Shown: piece after piece, positions 7,547 through 16,988 of the stretch
Layout: each line of letters begins with the position of its first letter
Position numbering within the stretch: position 1 is the first letter of the stretch
Source: Deltaproteobacteria bacterium
GTDB taxonomy: Bacteria > Myxococcota > B64-G9
Assembly (NCBI GenBank): GCA_016935365.1
Contig: JAFGRB010000021.1
Span: forward strand, 1 to 35,560
Direction of reading: 5' to 3'
Length of the DNA stretch: 35,560 bases
The notes under the pieces: generated by a model
Database searches by the model: none
What the model saw: only the letters and a program-made list of their open reading frames with translations
Told to the model about the DNA's origin: nothing
Made by a program: the position numbers and the translations under genes

Positions 7547-10500
7547 ATGCATCGATTCTGGCAGTCCATCATCGAGCCTGTACTGGCGTCATGCCAGCCG
7601 AATGTCATCGTCGAGATCGGCTCCGATCGCGGACAGAACACGCGCCGGCTAATCGAGTTCTGCCAGCGTCGCGGATCTCGCTTGCACGTGATCGACCCTG
7701 CCCCTCAGTACGATCCCGAAGCCTGGCAACGAGACCATCCGGGGATCTTCGAGTTCCATCACGCTCTCAGCCTGGACGCCCTCAGGCGCATCGAGGAGCA
7801 CGTCGACGCAGCCCTGATCGACGGAGACCACAACTGGTACACCGTCTTTCACGAGCTCCGCCACTTCGAGCTGCGCGCCGGCGCGGGCTCGTTTCCGCTG
7901 GTTTTCTTGCACGATGTGGGCTGGCCCTATGGACGCCGTGACCTGTACTACCTGCCGGAGACCATCCCGCTGGAGTATCGCAAGCCCTTCCGCAAGCTCG
8001 GGCTGCTGCCGGGCTGCCCGGAGCTGGCCGTGCGCGGAGGGCTCAACCGCGGATTTCACAACTCGATCTACGAGAACGAATTGCAGAGCGGCGTGCTGGG
8101 CGCTGTCGAGGACTTCCTGACCCAGACACGGCTCGATCTGGACTACCTGGAAATCCCGGGCTTCTTCGGCCTGGGCATCCTGTACCCGAAGGCGCTCGCG
8201 AGTGCCCACGCCGAGCTTTCCGGCTTGCTCGAGTCGATTCGCGCTCGGCCCAACCTGCAATCCCACATGCTGGATGTCGAGCAGTCGAGGTGCGAGAGCT
8301 ACATCGCAAGCCTGGACGCCAAGGCCGAGATCCGCCGAGCCGCAGAGCAGTTGGAGGAGCGACGGCGCGAGCTGGAGCTCGTCCATCGCGCTCTCGAAGA
8401 TGAATGCGAATCGCACGAGCAGACCCGCGCCTTGTGCGAGTCGCTCCGTCTGTCCTCGGACGCGGCTGAAGAGAAGGCCAAGCTCCTAGAGGCGAGGCAG
8501 CGCCGGGCCCTCGCTCGACTGAAGCGAGATCGGAATCGAGAAGTGCTGCTCAGAGAGCGCCTCGAAGCCGCATCCAAGCTCGTGACGAGGATCGAGGCGC
8601 GGTCCGATGAGACGAGGCGGGAAGCAGACGGGCTGAGACGCGAAAAGCAGCTTCTGCTGGAGGAACGAGAGCGCAGGCGTCAAGAGCACGCCGATCTCGT
8701 TCGGCGCATCGAGATGGCCGAGTCACGCCTGCAGCGACTCGTCCTGTGGATGGACCAGCTTCAGGCCGATTCGGGCGCAATCCTCGGCTGGCGTGCGAAA
8801 GTCGACAGAGCCTTCAACGCCTTTGGGCTGCGCAACTCGTCTCTCGAAGCAGCCGAGCGGATCCGCACTACACTGCACCGGTATGAGGAGGACAAGCGCC
8901 AGATCGGCGAGAGCGCGGTCACAGCCTCGACCCCTCCGCTCGAAAAGCCGTTCCGAGCACTCCGGGCGCGAGCACGCGCCCGAACCCGCATTCTGATCGT
9001 CGCCCACAACGCGTCCAGCCAGATATTCGGTGGCGAGCGCAGCCTGATCGACGTCGTACGCTCGGTGGACCGCAGCCGCCACGATGCGATGTGTGTCTTC
9101 CCGGGACGGAGCGATGTGGCGTTCGAGCCCATCCGCGACCTTGCGGAGATCCTCGTGATGCCCTACCGCTGGTGGGACAAGGAGCACCTGTCCGCCGAGA
9201 CCGTCAAGCAGTTCGAGAGGCTGATCGTGGAAAAGCGGATCGACCTGGTCCACTCCAACACGATCATGCTCCTCGAGCCTCTCCTGGCGGCTCGCCGACT
9301 CGGCGTACCATCTGCCCTGCACGCGCGCGAGATCATCAACCAGGACTCTTACCTGTCAGAGCGGATAGGGCTCTCGCCCGACGAGATCGCCGAGATCGTC
9401 ACCGGGATTGCAGATCACATCATCGCCAACTCCGAGACGACCGCTCGTCTATTCGACAAGGGATCTCGGACTCATCTGCTCTACAACGCCATCGACACGG
9501 CCGAACTGGATCTACCCGCGCCCGAAGCAGGCGAGCGGCTCCGGATCGGGATGGTCAGCAGCAACCTCCCCAAGAAAGGTCTCGAGGACTTCGTGCAGCT
9601 CGCGAAGCTGGCTCAAGCGCGCCGTATGCAGGCCGAGTTCGTGCTCGTCGGCCCCGTCAACGATCACATCCGGCACATCCAGGACAGGCAGAGGCACAAG
9701 GATCTCCCTGGGCGCATCCGGTTTCTCGACTACCAGGGCGACATCCGTGACTGTTACCGCGGCCTGGACGTGGTCGTGAACCTCTCTCATTTCGCTGAAT
9801 CCTTCGGACGGACCGTGGCCGAGGCCATGGCCTGTCGCAGGCCGGTCATCTGCTACGCGCACGGCGCCCTGCCAGAGCTCGTCGAGGATAGTCGATCCGG
9901 CTTCTTGATCCCATTCGGCGAGTACGGGCAAGCGCTGGAGCACATCGATGCACTCTCGAAGCAGCCTACCCGGCTGCGGGAGCTCGGCGAGCGCGGTCGG
10001 CAGATCGCGAGCGAGCGATTCTCGCGGGAGCGCTTCTCAGGCGAGCTCAACCGGATCTACGCGCGGATCCTCGATGCGGACAGCACGAGCTCCCTGCTCA
10101 GGAGCGCGAGTTTTCACCTCGCGGCCCAGCAATTACCACCAGCCAGGTATCGGAGCCTGGGACGCTCCTCCCCCGGCCCGTCGGCCACCGGGCAGGTCGA
10201 GAAGCCCAAACGCCTGGCCTCGATCTTCACCTCGAGCGAGAGCCCCGTGCGCACGCCGGTCGTCCGGCTCTTGAAGAAGCTCGAGCGTCGCCGCTCGCTC
10301 AGGCCCGCGATCGGCATTCTGAGGAAGCTCGACCGAAGCATCAAAGCCCGGCTCTCTCCTCGCACTGCTCCGGCTCCTGCTCGAAGAGAACCGGATTGGA
10401 TAGAATCGGTCTGGCAAGGTCGCAGTCTCGCACACATGGATGCTGGCATGGCGGACCGAAGGGAGAAGCTGAGGATCGCATACTTCCTGTGGCACTTTCC

Positions 10501-13500
10501 GGTCCCGTCCGAGACCTTCGTCCTGAACGAGCTCCGCTTTCTGCAGGGCCGCGGCTTCGACATCAAGGTCTACTGCCGGCATTCACCCCATGAGGACTTT
10601 CGACCGGACTTCCCGGTCGAGGTCCACCGCGTCGACAGCCCCCGAGAGCTCGCCGGAATGCTCTGCGAGCATGGACGCAACATCCTGCACTCGCACTTCG
10701 TCTACCCCACGGTAACCGAATTCGTCTGGCCCGCCTGCGAGCTCGCCGAGGTTCCCTTCACCTTCATCACCCACGGCCAGGATCTGTTCCGCTATACCAA
10801 CATGAAGCGCAACCGGATCGGCGAGGTGGCGCGTTCCCCCTGGTGCTTGCGCGTCGTCGTGCCCGGCCAGTTCCATCGCGACTTCGTCATCGAGCAAGGC
10901 GTGCCCGCCGGCAAGGTCGTCATCATCCCCCAGGCGGTCGAGATCGGCGCTTTCGAGCAGGATCTCGAGCGACGCGACCGAAGGCTCAGCTTCCGATCGA
11001 TATGCACCCTGAGCCGCTGGGTGGAGAAGAAAGGCATCGAGGATCTCATCCGGGCGGCCGCCACGCTCGCTCGAGACGGAATCTCGGTGCACGTCTACGG
11101 CTACGGGCCATCAGAGGATGCATACAGGGAGCTCATCCAGGACCAGAGGCTCGAGAACGTGCACCTCCGCGGCGCCGTTCGCGGGATCGATGAGCTGCGA
11201 TCGGTTTTCCGCAAGCACGACCTGTTCGTGCTGCCTTCCGTTCGCGCTGCAGACGGCGACATGGACGGCGTGCCCACCGTGCTGATGGAGGCCATGGCCT
11301 CGGGCATCCCGGCGCTCAGCACCGATATCTCGAGCATCCCAGACCTGATCCACCACGGGGTCAACGGATTCCTGTGCAAGCCCCACGACCCTGCAGGTAT
11401 CGCCGAGGCCGTGAGAGAGATCGCCTCCCTGGACCCGTCCCGGCTGGACTCGATTGCGAGCAACGCTCGCGAGCACATCCGGGAGCGTTTCTCGGTCGAG
11501 CGCAACGTCGAGAAGCTCATCAGACTGTGGCGCCAGGACAGCCTGGACATCGTGATCGTGGCCTATGAGAACCTGCCCGAGCTCCAGGAGGTCATCCGCA
11601 GGGTGTACGCCTACACCGGCATGCCTTTCCATCTCATCGTGGTGGACAACCACAGCGGAGCCGAGGTGGTCGCGTACTTGCGCGAGCTGGAGAGCCGGCT
11701 GGGGAACATGACCTTCCTGCCACTTGACAGGAACGTCATGGTGGGCCCGGCGATCAACATGGCGATCAGGAGGGGTTCCAGCCCATACTGCATCTACCTT
11801 TGCGCCAAGGAAGGCTTCGTCATGCAGTCGAACTGGGACCAGCGCATGGTGGACTTCATGGAGCAGCATCCCGAGGTGGGCTTGGCCGGCCACCGCGTCT
11901 ACTCGCCTTCCTACTATGACGGTGCGGGATACGAAAACAGACACCCGCTGTTCGAGAAGTTCCGCCGCAAGGACTTCGCCAGGGACAACCCGGCCCGTCT
12001 GTTCACGCACGTGCAGGGCGGGCTCTTCATCTTGCGCCGCAAGATGTTCGAAGAGATCGGCGGTTTCAGCGAGCAGGTGCCTCACACTGGCACCGACGTG
12101 GAGTACTCGTACTATGCGGAGAGCTGCGGCTGGGAGCTAGGGGACATCCCTGGCATCCTGTCCCTGTTCATCAAGACGCTGCCGCCACTCGACTCGAAGT
12201 TCGACGAGAACACATTCGCCGCGCACCCGCTCTGTCTGAAGACGATCGACCAGTACGAACGCATCGTCAGACGCGAGACCAAGAAGTGCAACATCTGCGG
12301 CTGGACGGGAGAGGCGTTCTCAGACCGGTCCACCTGCCCGGCCTGCGGTTCGCGGCCGACCGAGCGCTCGCTTTACAGGTATCTCGCTCTCTCCGATCTG
12401 ACCTATCGCCGGCTCGTCTGTCTGGACCTCAATCCCAGCCCATGCCTTGCGGACAGGATGCGCAGGATGTTCTCTCTGCGCTGCCTCGATCCGGCCCGGG
12501 TGGACAGCATGCTGACCCAAGGCCAGCTCTCGCTTCCCCCGAGCAGCGCCGACGTAATCGTCGCCTCCCGCGTTCTGGACAAGGCCGTGTCCGACCGGAG
12601 CCTCTTGGCCGAGATCATGCACGTGCTGAAGCCCGGTGGAACGTGCCTGGTCCAGGTCCGCCACAGCAACCGTGAGACACATGTCCTGATCCCGTCGGAG
12701 AATGACGGCGCAATCCGATCCTACAAGCGTACGTCCTTGCTCGAAATGTTGAACGATGTCGGTTTGCACTGCGAGCAGTTCGCTTTCTCCAGCCAGGTGA
12801 TCGAGTTCGACTGGCACGACATCTTCGTCTGCAAGAAAACGGATTCTCCCCAGCCCGAAAGATACGTACTCTGCCCTTGCTGCAATCGACGCTTCGAGTC
12901 GTTTCTGCCTACCGGTGCGACGGTCCAGCGTTCAAACGCCAGGTGTCCCAACTGCGGCAGCCTCGAACGACATCGCCTTCTCCAGCTCTTCCTCAAGGAA
13001 GAGACGAACCTGTATCGAGACAAGCTGAAGATGCTGCACGTGGCGCCGGAGCCCGTCTTCGAAAAGATATTCAAGCGCTCTCCCAAGATCGACTACCTGA
13101 GCGCCGACCTGTGTGCCGACGCCATGGTCGAGATGGACATCACCTGCATCCAGATGGCCGACAACACCTTCGACGTGATCATCTGCAATCACGTGCTTGA
13201 GCATATTCAGGACGATGCCAGGGCCATGGCCGAGCTGTACCGCGTCCTGAAGCCCGGTGGATGGGCCATCATTCTGGTGCCATTCCGGGAGAATCTCGAG
13301 AGGACCTACGAGGATCCGTCGATCGTGTCGCCGGAGGATCGGACCCGCCACTTCGGGCAGCACGACCACGTCAGATGGTACGGTCGGGACTACAAGGACC
13401 GTCTGGCCGGAGCCGGCTTCGAGGTCAAGGAGCTGGCGTACGCCAGGATCCTCGGCAAGAAGAACATCGAGCTTCACGGCTTGATGAAGTCCGAGTACAT

Positions 13501-13534
13501 CCACTACTGCACGAAGCCCGCTGGTTCTCGATGA
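7547..13534 (+). CDS. Giant multidomain methyltransferase/glycosyltransferase polyenzyme (1995 aa)
   Basis: One uninterrupted 1995-residue frame with many enzyme modules. Residues 1-215 are a SAM-methyltransferase-like domain (VEIGSDRG about 22-29, DGDH 92-95, HDVGWPYGRRD 122-132). About 240-455 is coiled coil. About 478-850 is a GT4 glycosyltransferase (FGGERS; ESFGRTVAE at 751-759). 850-970 is a basic, Pro/Ser-rich linker. About 975-1328 is a second GT4 (GVPTVLMEAMASG). About 1331-1555 is a GT2-like domain in which the usual DXD site reads CAKEG (1419-1423). A zinc ribbon (C1581, C1584, C1597, C1600) leads into a methyltransferase-like domain without a clear glycine loop, and a second ribbon (C1776, C1779, C1800, C1803) leads into a type 11 methyltransferase (LHVAPE 1830-1835, NHVLEH 1881-1886). 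GGAG precedes the ATG by 7 bases. It probably builds and methylates part of the exported glycan in the cytoplasm. The individual domain calls are good; the overall product is unknown. Confidence 0.85.
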   Translation: MHRFWQSIIEPVLASCQPNVIVEIGSDRGQNTRRLIEFCQRRGSRLHVIDPAPQYDPEAWQRDHPGIFEFHHALSLDALRRIEEHVDAALIDGDHNWYTVFHELRHFELRAGAGSFPLVFLHDVGWPYGRRDLYYLPETIPLEYRKPFRKLGLLPGCPELAVRGGLNRGFHNSIYENELQSGVLGAVEDFLTQTRLDLDYLEIPGFFGLGILYPKALASAHAELSGLLESIRARPNLQSHMLDVEQSRCESYIASLDAKAEIRRAAEQLEERRRELELVHRALEDECESHEQTRALCESLRLSSDAAEEKAKLLEARQRRALARLKRDRNREVLLRERLEAASKLVTRIEARSDETRREADGLRREKQLLLEERERRRQEHADLVRRIEMAESRLQRLVLWMDQLQADSGAILGWRAKVDRAFNAFGLRNSSLEAAERIRTTLHRYEEDKRQIGESAVTASTPPLEKPFRALRARARARTRILIVAHNASSQIFGGERSLIDVVRSVDRSRHDAMCVFPGRSDVAFEPIRDLAEILVMPYRWWDKEHLSAETVKQFERLIVEKRIDLVHSNTIMLLEPLLAARRLGVPSALHAREIINQDSYLSERIGLSPDEIAEIVTGIADHIIANSETTARLFDKGSRTHLLYNAIDTAELDLPAPEAGERLRIGMVSSNLPKKGLEDFVQLAKLAQARRMQAEFVLVGPVNDHIRHIQDRQRHKDLPGRIRFLDYQGDIRDCYRGLDVVVNLSHFAESFGRTVAEAMACRRPVICYAHGALPELVEDSRSGFLIPFGEYGQALEHIDALSKQPTRLRELGERGRQIASERFSRERFSGELNRIYARILDADSTSSLLRSASFHLAAQQLPPARYRSLGRSSPGPSATGQVEKPKRLASIFTSSESPVRTPVVRLLKKLERRRSLRPAIGILRKLDRSIKARLSPRTAPAPARREPDWIESVWQGRSLAHMDAGMADRREKLRIAYFLWHFPVPSETFVLNELRFLQGRGFDIKVYCRHSPHEDFRPDFPVEVHRVDSPRELAGMLCEHGRNILHSHFVYPTVTEFVWPACELAEVPFTFITHGQDLFRYTNMKRNRIGEVARSPWCLRVVVPGQFHRDFVIEQGVPAGKVVIIPQAVEIGAFEQDLERRDRRLSFRSICTLSRWVEKKGIEDLIRAAATLARDGISVHVYGYGPSEDAYRELIQDQRLENVHLRGAVRGIDELRSVFRKHDLFVLPSVRAADGDMDGVPTVLMEAMASGIPALSTDISSIPDLIHHGVNGFLCKPHDPAGIAEAVREIASLDPSRLDSIASNAREHIRERFSVERNVEKLIRLWRQDSLDIVIVAYENLPELQEVIRRVYAYTGMPFHLIVVDNHSGAEVVAYLRELESRLGNMTFLPLDRNVMVGPAINMAIRRGSSPYCIYLCAKEGFVMQSNWDQRMVDFMEQHPEVGLAGHRVYSPSYYDGAGYENRHPLFEKFRRKDFARDNPARLFTHVQGGLFILRRKMFEEIGGFSEQVPHTGTDVEYSYYAESCGWELGDIPGILSLFIKTLPPLDSKFDENTFAAHPLCLKTIDQYERIVRRETKKCNICGWTGEAFSDRSTCPACGSRPTERSLYRYLALSDLTYRRLVCLDLNPSPCLADRMRRMFSLRCLDPARVDSMLTQGQLSLPPSSADVIVASRVLDKAVSDRSLLAEIMHVLKPGGTCLVQVRHSNRETHVLIPSENDGAIRSYKRTSLLEMLNDVGLHCEQFAFSSQVIEFDWHDIFVCKKTDSPQPERYVLCPCCNRRFESFLPTGATVQRSNARCPNCGSLERHRLLQLFLKEETNLYRDKLKMLHVAPEPVFEKIFKRSPKIDYLSADLCADAMVEMDITCIQMADNTFDVIICNHVLEHIQDDARAMAELYRVLKPGGWAIILVPFRENLERTYEDPSIVSPEDRTRHFGQHDHVRWYGRDYKDRLAGAGFEVKELAYARILGKKNIELHGLMKSEYIHYCTKPAGSR

Positions 13535-16098
13535 ACAAGTTCCTCGTCGTCAAGCTGAGGACGGACTGGGCCAGGAAGCACCTGCTGGACAGGGTCGTCT
13601 CCGACGGGCTCCGCCAGGTTCCGTACCACGGAGACCGGATCCACCTCCAGCTTCTGCAGAAGACCGACGTCCTCGTCTTTTCAGTGGAGAGCACTCGGGG
13701 TCCCTTCGAGCGCATCGACCACGTCTGCTCGCCCAGGGCCGACGAGTGGTTCCTTTTCGACGGCGTTCCCTACTCCAGGGAGCAGGAATTCAACGCCGGC
13801 CGATGGGCGGAGAGCCTGTACGAACGATACCGGCAAGGTGGTACGGAGCGCTTCTTCGAGGACACGCTGGGTCACTTCTGCCTGGCTCACGTGGAGGCGG
13901 ACGGCCGGATCACGGCCTTCGGGGACTTCTCGGGCCTGGCTCCACTGTTCACCTACGAGAACGAGCACCTCAGCGCGGTCTCCAACCGCCAGATGCTCTT
14001 GGCAAGGCTTTGCTCGCCGGATGGAGAGCTGCACTTCGATCTCCAGGCGCTCTCGTGGCTCAGCGGCCAGTCGAACCTCTTCGGCAGGCAGACCGCGTTT
14101 CGGGCTGTGGAGCTGATCGTGCCCGGCGAGTACTGGAGCCTGGATCCGAGGACGGGGAGCTCCGAGCGGCGACGATTCCGCAGTCGATTCTGGCACCCGA
14201 GGCAAGATATCGAAGGCGTGGACTATTCGGATGCGCAGCTCGACGAGCTGACCGATCACCTGCTCGAGCAAAGCCGGGCGATCGCGCGCCTGCCCTTCCG
14301 CTCCATGACCATGGACCTGACCGGCGGCATGGACTCGCGCCTGGTCCTGGCCCTCGCCCGTCGCTCGGGCCTGCTGGACCGGATCGATCACGTCCAGACT
14401 TATGGTCCCAGCGGGGACGCCCCCGAGATCCAGGTCGCTCGCAAGCTGGCCGACGCGGTCGGAGCTCGGTTCCAGGCCCAGATCCATCACCCGAGCGAGT
14501 TCGATCTCGTCCGCACATGGGAGAGGCTCCGCTATCACGTCTTCCGCTACGAGGGTGCGATCTGCCCGATCGACGGTCTCCTAAACCCGGCCAGGCATTC
14601 CCGGCTCAACCTGTCCGGCTCGGGCGGAGAGATCGTCAGAAAGCACATCAAGAAGCACAGGCTGACGAATCCCAAGAGCCTCAAGGAGGCCATGGATCTC
14701 TTCCAGGACTACCAGCAGGTCATGGATCCCTTGAAGGTCCAGCGCGACTCGGTCACCGAGAGCCAGCGGGCTTTCTTGCGCCAGCAGATAGCCCAGAAGT
14801 ACGAAGAAGGGGCGGCCCTCAATGACATCGTCAACCTGCTCTACGTGGAAAACCGGATGGCCCTGTGGGCCGGCATCCTGCTGAATAACATCTCTGGATC
14901 CATCCGCATCTATCCGCTGGTCAACTTCAAGGCCACACGATTGGCATTCCTGTCCGACAGCCGGCAACGACAGATCGACAGGATTCACTTCGAGGCCATG
15001 CGCCGCCTCGAGCCCGGCCTGGTCGAAATACCATTCATGAATACGACCTGGTCATCGGCGCTAGCTCCGTATATGAAGCGAGCCGGTCTTCGCGCTCCTG
15101 ATAGACCTTTCCAGACAACGGTTCCGTTCAGCATCGAATCCAGCCTTCCCTGGAGCGCCCAGTTCCTCGAGCAGGCCTGGCCGCAGATCTTCGATCTCTT
15201 CTTCGAGATACCCGACTCTGGCCTGTTCGAGATCGTCTCCCCGCGGGATCTCAAACGCCTCCGCGGACAGCTGTCCCAGGTCGTTCAATCGGTCGTCAAG
15301 ATCAAACAGGTTCTCAGCCTGATCGAGATGCAGCTGCTGCTCACCGGAGACATGATCATGCAATACGATGGAGATCCGGAAAGTGAGATTCTCTTGCAGA
15401 CGAACGTGGATGGCATTTCACTGTCTCGACCGGAGACCTCTCGCCGGCCTGCTCCGATTCGAACACCCCACAGGGAAGCATACCGACGGTCGATGCGCAG
15501 AGACATCGCACCCGGAGATCGCATGTTCTCGGGCGACCGGGAGCATTACTTCTCGGTCACCGAGTCGGCCATGGAGAATATCTTCCTGGCTCTGGAGATC
15601 GGCGGCTCCAGGCGCTTGAAGCGCATCCTGGACTTCGCCTGCGGCCACGGGAGGGTTCTCAGAGGCCTTCGGGCGGCATTTCCGGATGCTTCCATCGTCG
15701 CCGCAGACATCAGCGAGGACGGCGTGAGGTTCTGCTCGGAGACATTCGGCGCCGAGCCGGTCATCCTGCCAGCATGGCCTCCGCGATTCGGATTCGAGGA
15801 CCGGTTCGACTTGGTCTGGTGCGGCTCGCTTCTCACCCATTTGAACGAAAGCGACTCCAGGAGCTACCTCGACTTCCTCACGGGTATTCTCGCTCCCGGT
15901 GGAATCCTGGTCTGCTCCTTCCACGGGCGCCACTCCACCAACCGCCACGGGCAAGCCGAGTATTTCATCTGCAAGCCCTCCTGGATGATGGCCTACCTGG
16001 AGCAGAAGCCGCATATCCAGATCCTCTCGTACCGGGAGAGAGGCTGGGACAACCACCAGGACGTCCTCGCCTGCGCTCTGAGAAAAGGTCCAATCTAG
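13531..16098 (+). CDS. Asparagine-synthetase-like protein fused to a SAM methyltransferase
   Basis: An 855-residue fusion. Residues 1-165 resemble the class II glutamine amidotransferase fold, but the protein begins MNKF rather than MCG, so the catalytic Cys2 of true glutaminases is absent. Residues about 230-600 are the asparagine synthetase/PP-loop domain with MDLTGGMDSRL; the P-loop TGGMDS is at 264-269, where the family has SGGxDS. Residues about 660-855 are a class I methyltransferase (DFACGHGR at 701-708, LVWCGSLLTHL, and GGILVCSFHGRHS). The ATG overlaps the stop of the giant upstream gene in ATGA, so the two are co-translated. Such Cys2-less AsnB relatives occur in polysaccharide clusters, where they are thought to amidate sugars or to act with free ammonia. 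The methyl acceptor is unknown. Its stop codon shares CTAG with the convergent gene. Confidence 0.82.
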   Translation: MNKFLVVKLRTDWARKHLLDRVVSDGLRQVPYHGDRIHLQLLQKTDVLVFSVESTRGPFERIDHVCSPRADEWFLFDGVPYSREQEFNAGRWAESLYERYRQGGTERFFEDTLGHFCLAHVEADGRITAFGDFSGLAPLFTYENEHLSAVSNRQMLLARLCSPDGELHFDLQALSWLSGQSNLFGRQTAFRAVELIVPGEYWSLDPRTGSSERRRFRSRFWHPRQDIEGVDYSDAQLDELTDHLLEQSRAIARLPFRSMTMDLTGGMDSRLVLALARRSGLLDRIDHVQTYGPSGDAPEIQVARKLADAVGARFQAQIHHPSEFDLVRTWERLRYHVFRYEGAICPIDGLLNPARHSRLNLSGSGGEIVRKHIKKHRLTNPKSLKEAMDLFQDYQQVMDPLKVQRDSVTESQRAFLRQQIAQKYEEGAALNDIVNLLYVENRMALWAGILLNNISGSIRIYPLVNFKATRLAFLSDSRQRQIDRIHFEAMRRLEPGLVEIPFMNTTWSSALAPYMKRAGLRAPDRPFQTTVPFSIESSLPWSAQFLEQAWPQIFDLFFEIPDSGLFEIVSPRDLKRLRGQLSQVVQSVVKIKQVLSLIEMQLLLTGDMIMQYDGDPESEILLQTNVDGISLSRPETSRRPAPIRTPHREAYRRSMRRDIAPGDRMFSGDREHYFSVTESAMENIFLALEIGGSRRLKRILDFACGHGRVLRGLRAAFPDASIVAADISEDGVRFCSETFGAEPVILPAWPPRFGFEDRFDLVWCGSLLTHLNESDSRSYLDFLTGILAPGGILVCSFHGRHSTNRHGQAEYFICKPSWMMAYLEQKPHIQILSYRERGWDNHQDVLACALRKGPI

Positions 16099-16988
16099 CC
16101 GAGCACCTGCTGCACCTGCTCGAGCAAGTCTTTCGCCCGTGACGCGAAGCTGTGCTCGCTTCGCACGGAGGCGGAGTCCCGCGAGGCGGCCTCCAGCAGC
16201 CGCGGGTGCTGCAGGATCATCCTCTCGACGCAGCGCGAGAACCCGGCCCGATCTCGAAAGGTCAGCACGGAGCGCGGGAACATGGCCGCCAGCGTCTCGT
16301 TGTGATCGGAGAGCACCGGCAGGCCGCAGGCCAGCGCGTCGAAGACGCGGTTGTTGATGTAGCCCCAGCGGCGCATCCCATCCCAGTGATCGTTCAGCGT
16401 GAAGCCAGCTCGGTTGTATATCTCCGGCAGCGCGTCGTTGTCGATCCAATCGCCGACGAGGAAGCGTTTGTCGACGACTGCCTGCCAGTCCCTGCCCCAG
16501 ATGCGCACCGGCAGCCCTTCCTCGATGGCCCACAGCACGCTGCGCCGTTCCACCCAGCGGCTGCTGCCCACGAACACGACACCCCGCCTGGGCCCGACAC
16601 CCCCGCGCATCGAGAACCGCTCGCTGTCGGTGCACTGCAGCAAGGTATGCACTGGCCTGCCCAGCCTGGCGGACAGGTGCTTGGCGTGGAGAGCGGATGC
16701 TGCGAACACGAGCCCATACTGGGCGCACTCTCGGGCGCTGACCGTCTCCGGGTGGCTGATGATCCACAGGACCGCCAGGCCTCTTGGCCGCTCGACGAGC
16801 CGGTGCTTGCCCCGCAAAACCAGGGTCACGTCGGCGGGGGCATCCGATTCCCAGTCTCCGAAGTACTGAGATCGGACCTCTTGCCGGAGCCGCCTCAGAC
16901 TCACAGCCAGACATTCACCGAAGGAGCTGTCTCCCCAGCGATCGCGATCCGGGCCCGAAGGAGCCGGGTTCTTGATGATCCATCTCAT
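16095..16988 (-). CDS. CgeB-like family 1 glycosyltransferase
   Basis: A 297-residue glycosyltransferase of the CgeB/Glyco_trans_1_2 kind. Visible family features are the ISHPETV segment, [15 protein letters not shown] followed by [11 protein letters not shown], and a C-terminal donor-site motif [21 protein letters not shown]. It is the last gene of the rfb-kds operon and overlaps kdsA by ATGA. Its position right after kdsA and kdsB makes a Kdo or rhamnose transferase attractive, but donor identity cannot be read from the motifs. The protein is short compared with full CgeB proteins and seems to lack extra N-terminal domains. Its stop lies inside the same CTAG that ends the convergent plus-strand operon. 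Confidence 0.78.
   Translation of the reverse strand: MRWIIKNPAPSGPDRDRWGDSSFGECLAVSLRRLRQEVRSQYFGDWESDAPADVTLVLRGKHRLVERPRGLAVLWIISHPETVSARECAQYGLVFAASALHAKHLSARLGRPVHTLLQCTDSERFSMRGGVGPRRGVVFVGSSRWVERRSVLWAIEEGLPVRIWGRDWQAVVDKRFLVGDWIDNDALPEIYNRAGFTLNDHWDGMRRWGYINNRVFDALACGLPVLSDHNETLAAMFPRSVLTFRDRAGFSRCVERMILQHPRLLEAASRDSASVRSEHSFASRAKDLLEQVQQVLG

Noticed and set aside
9000..12200. The giant gene as several fused genes caused by sequencing error
   Set aside because: No frame change is needed anywhere, codon use looks even, and linkers between domains look like real coding sequence. Read-level confirmation would still be sensible.
13261..13530. Upstream extension of the asparagine-synthetase-like fusion
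   Set aside because: The extension overlaps the well-supported methyltransferase end of the giant protein in another frame. The ATG at 13531 forms an ATGA overlap with its stop and gives a sensible N-terminus.
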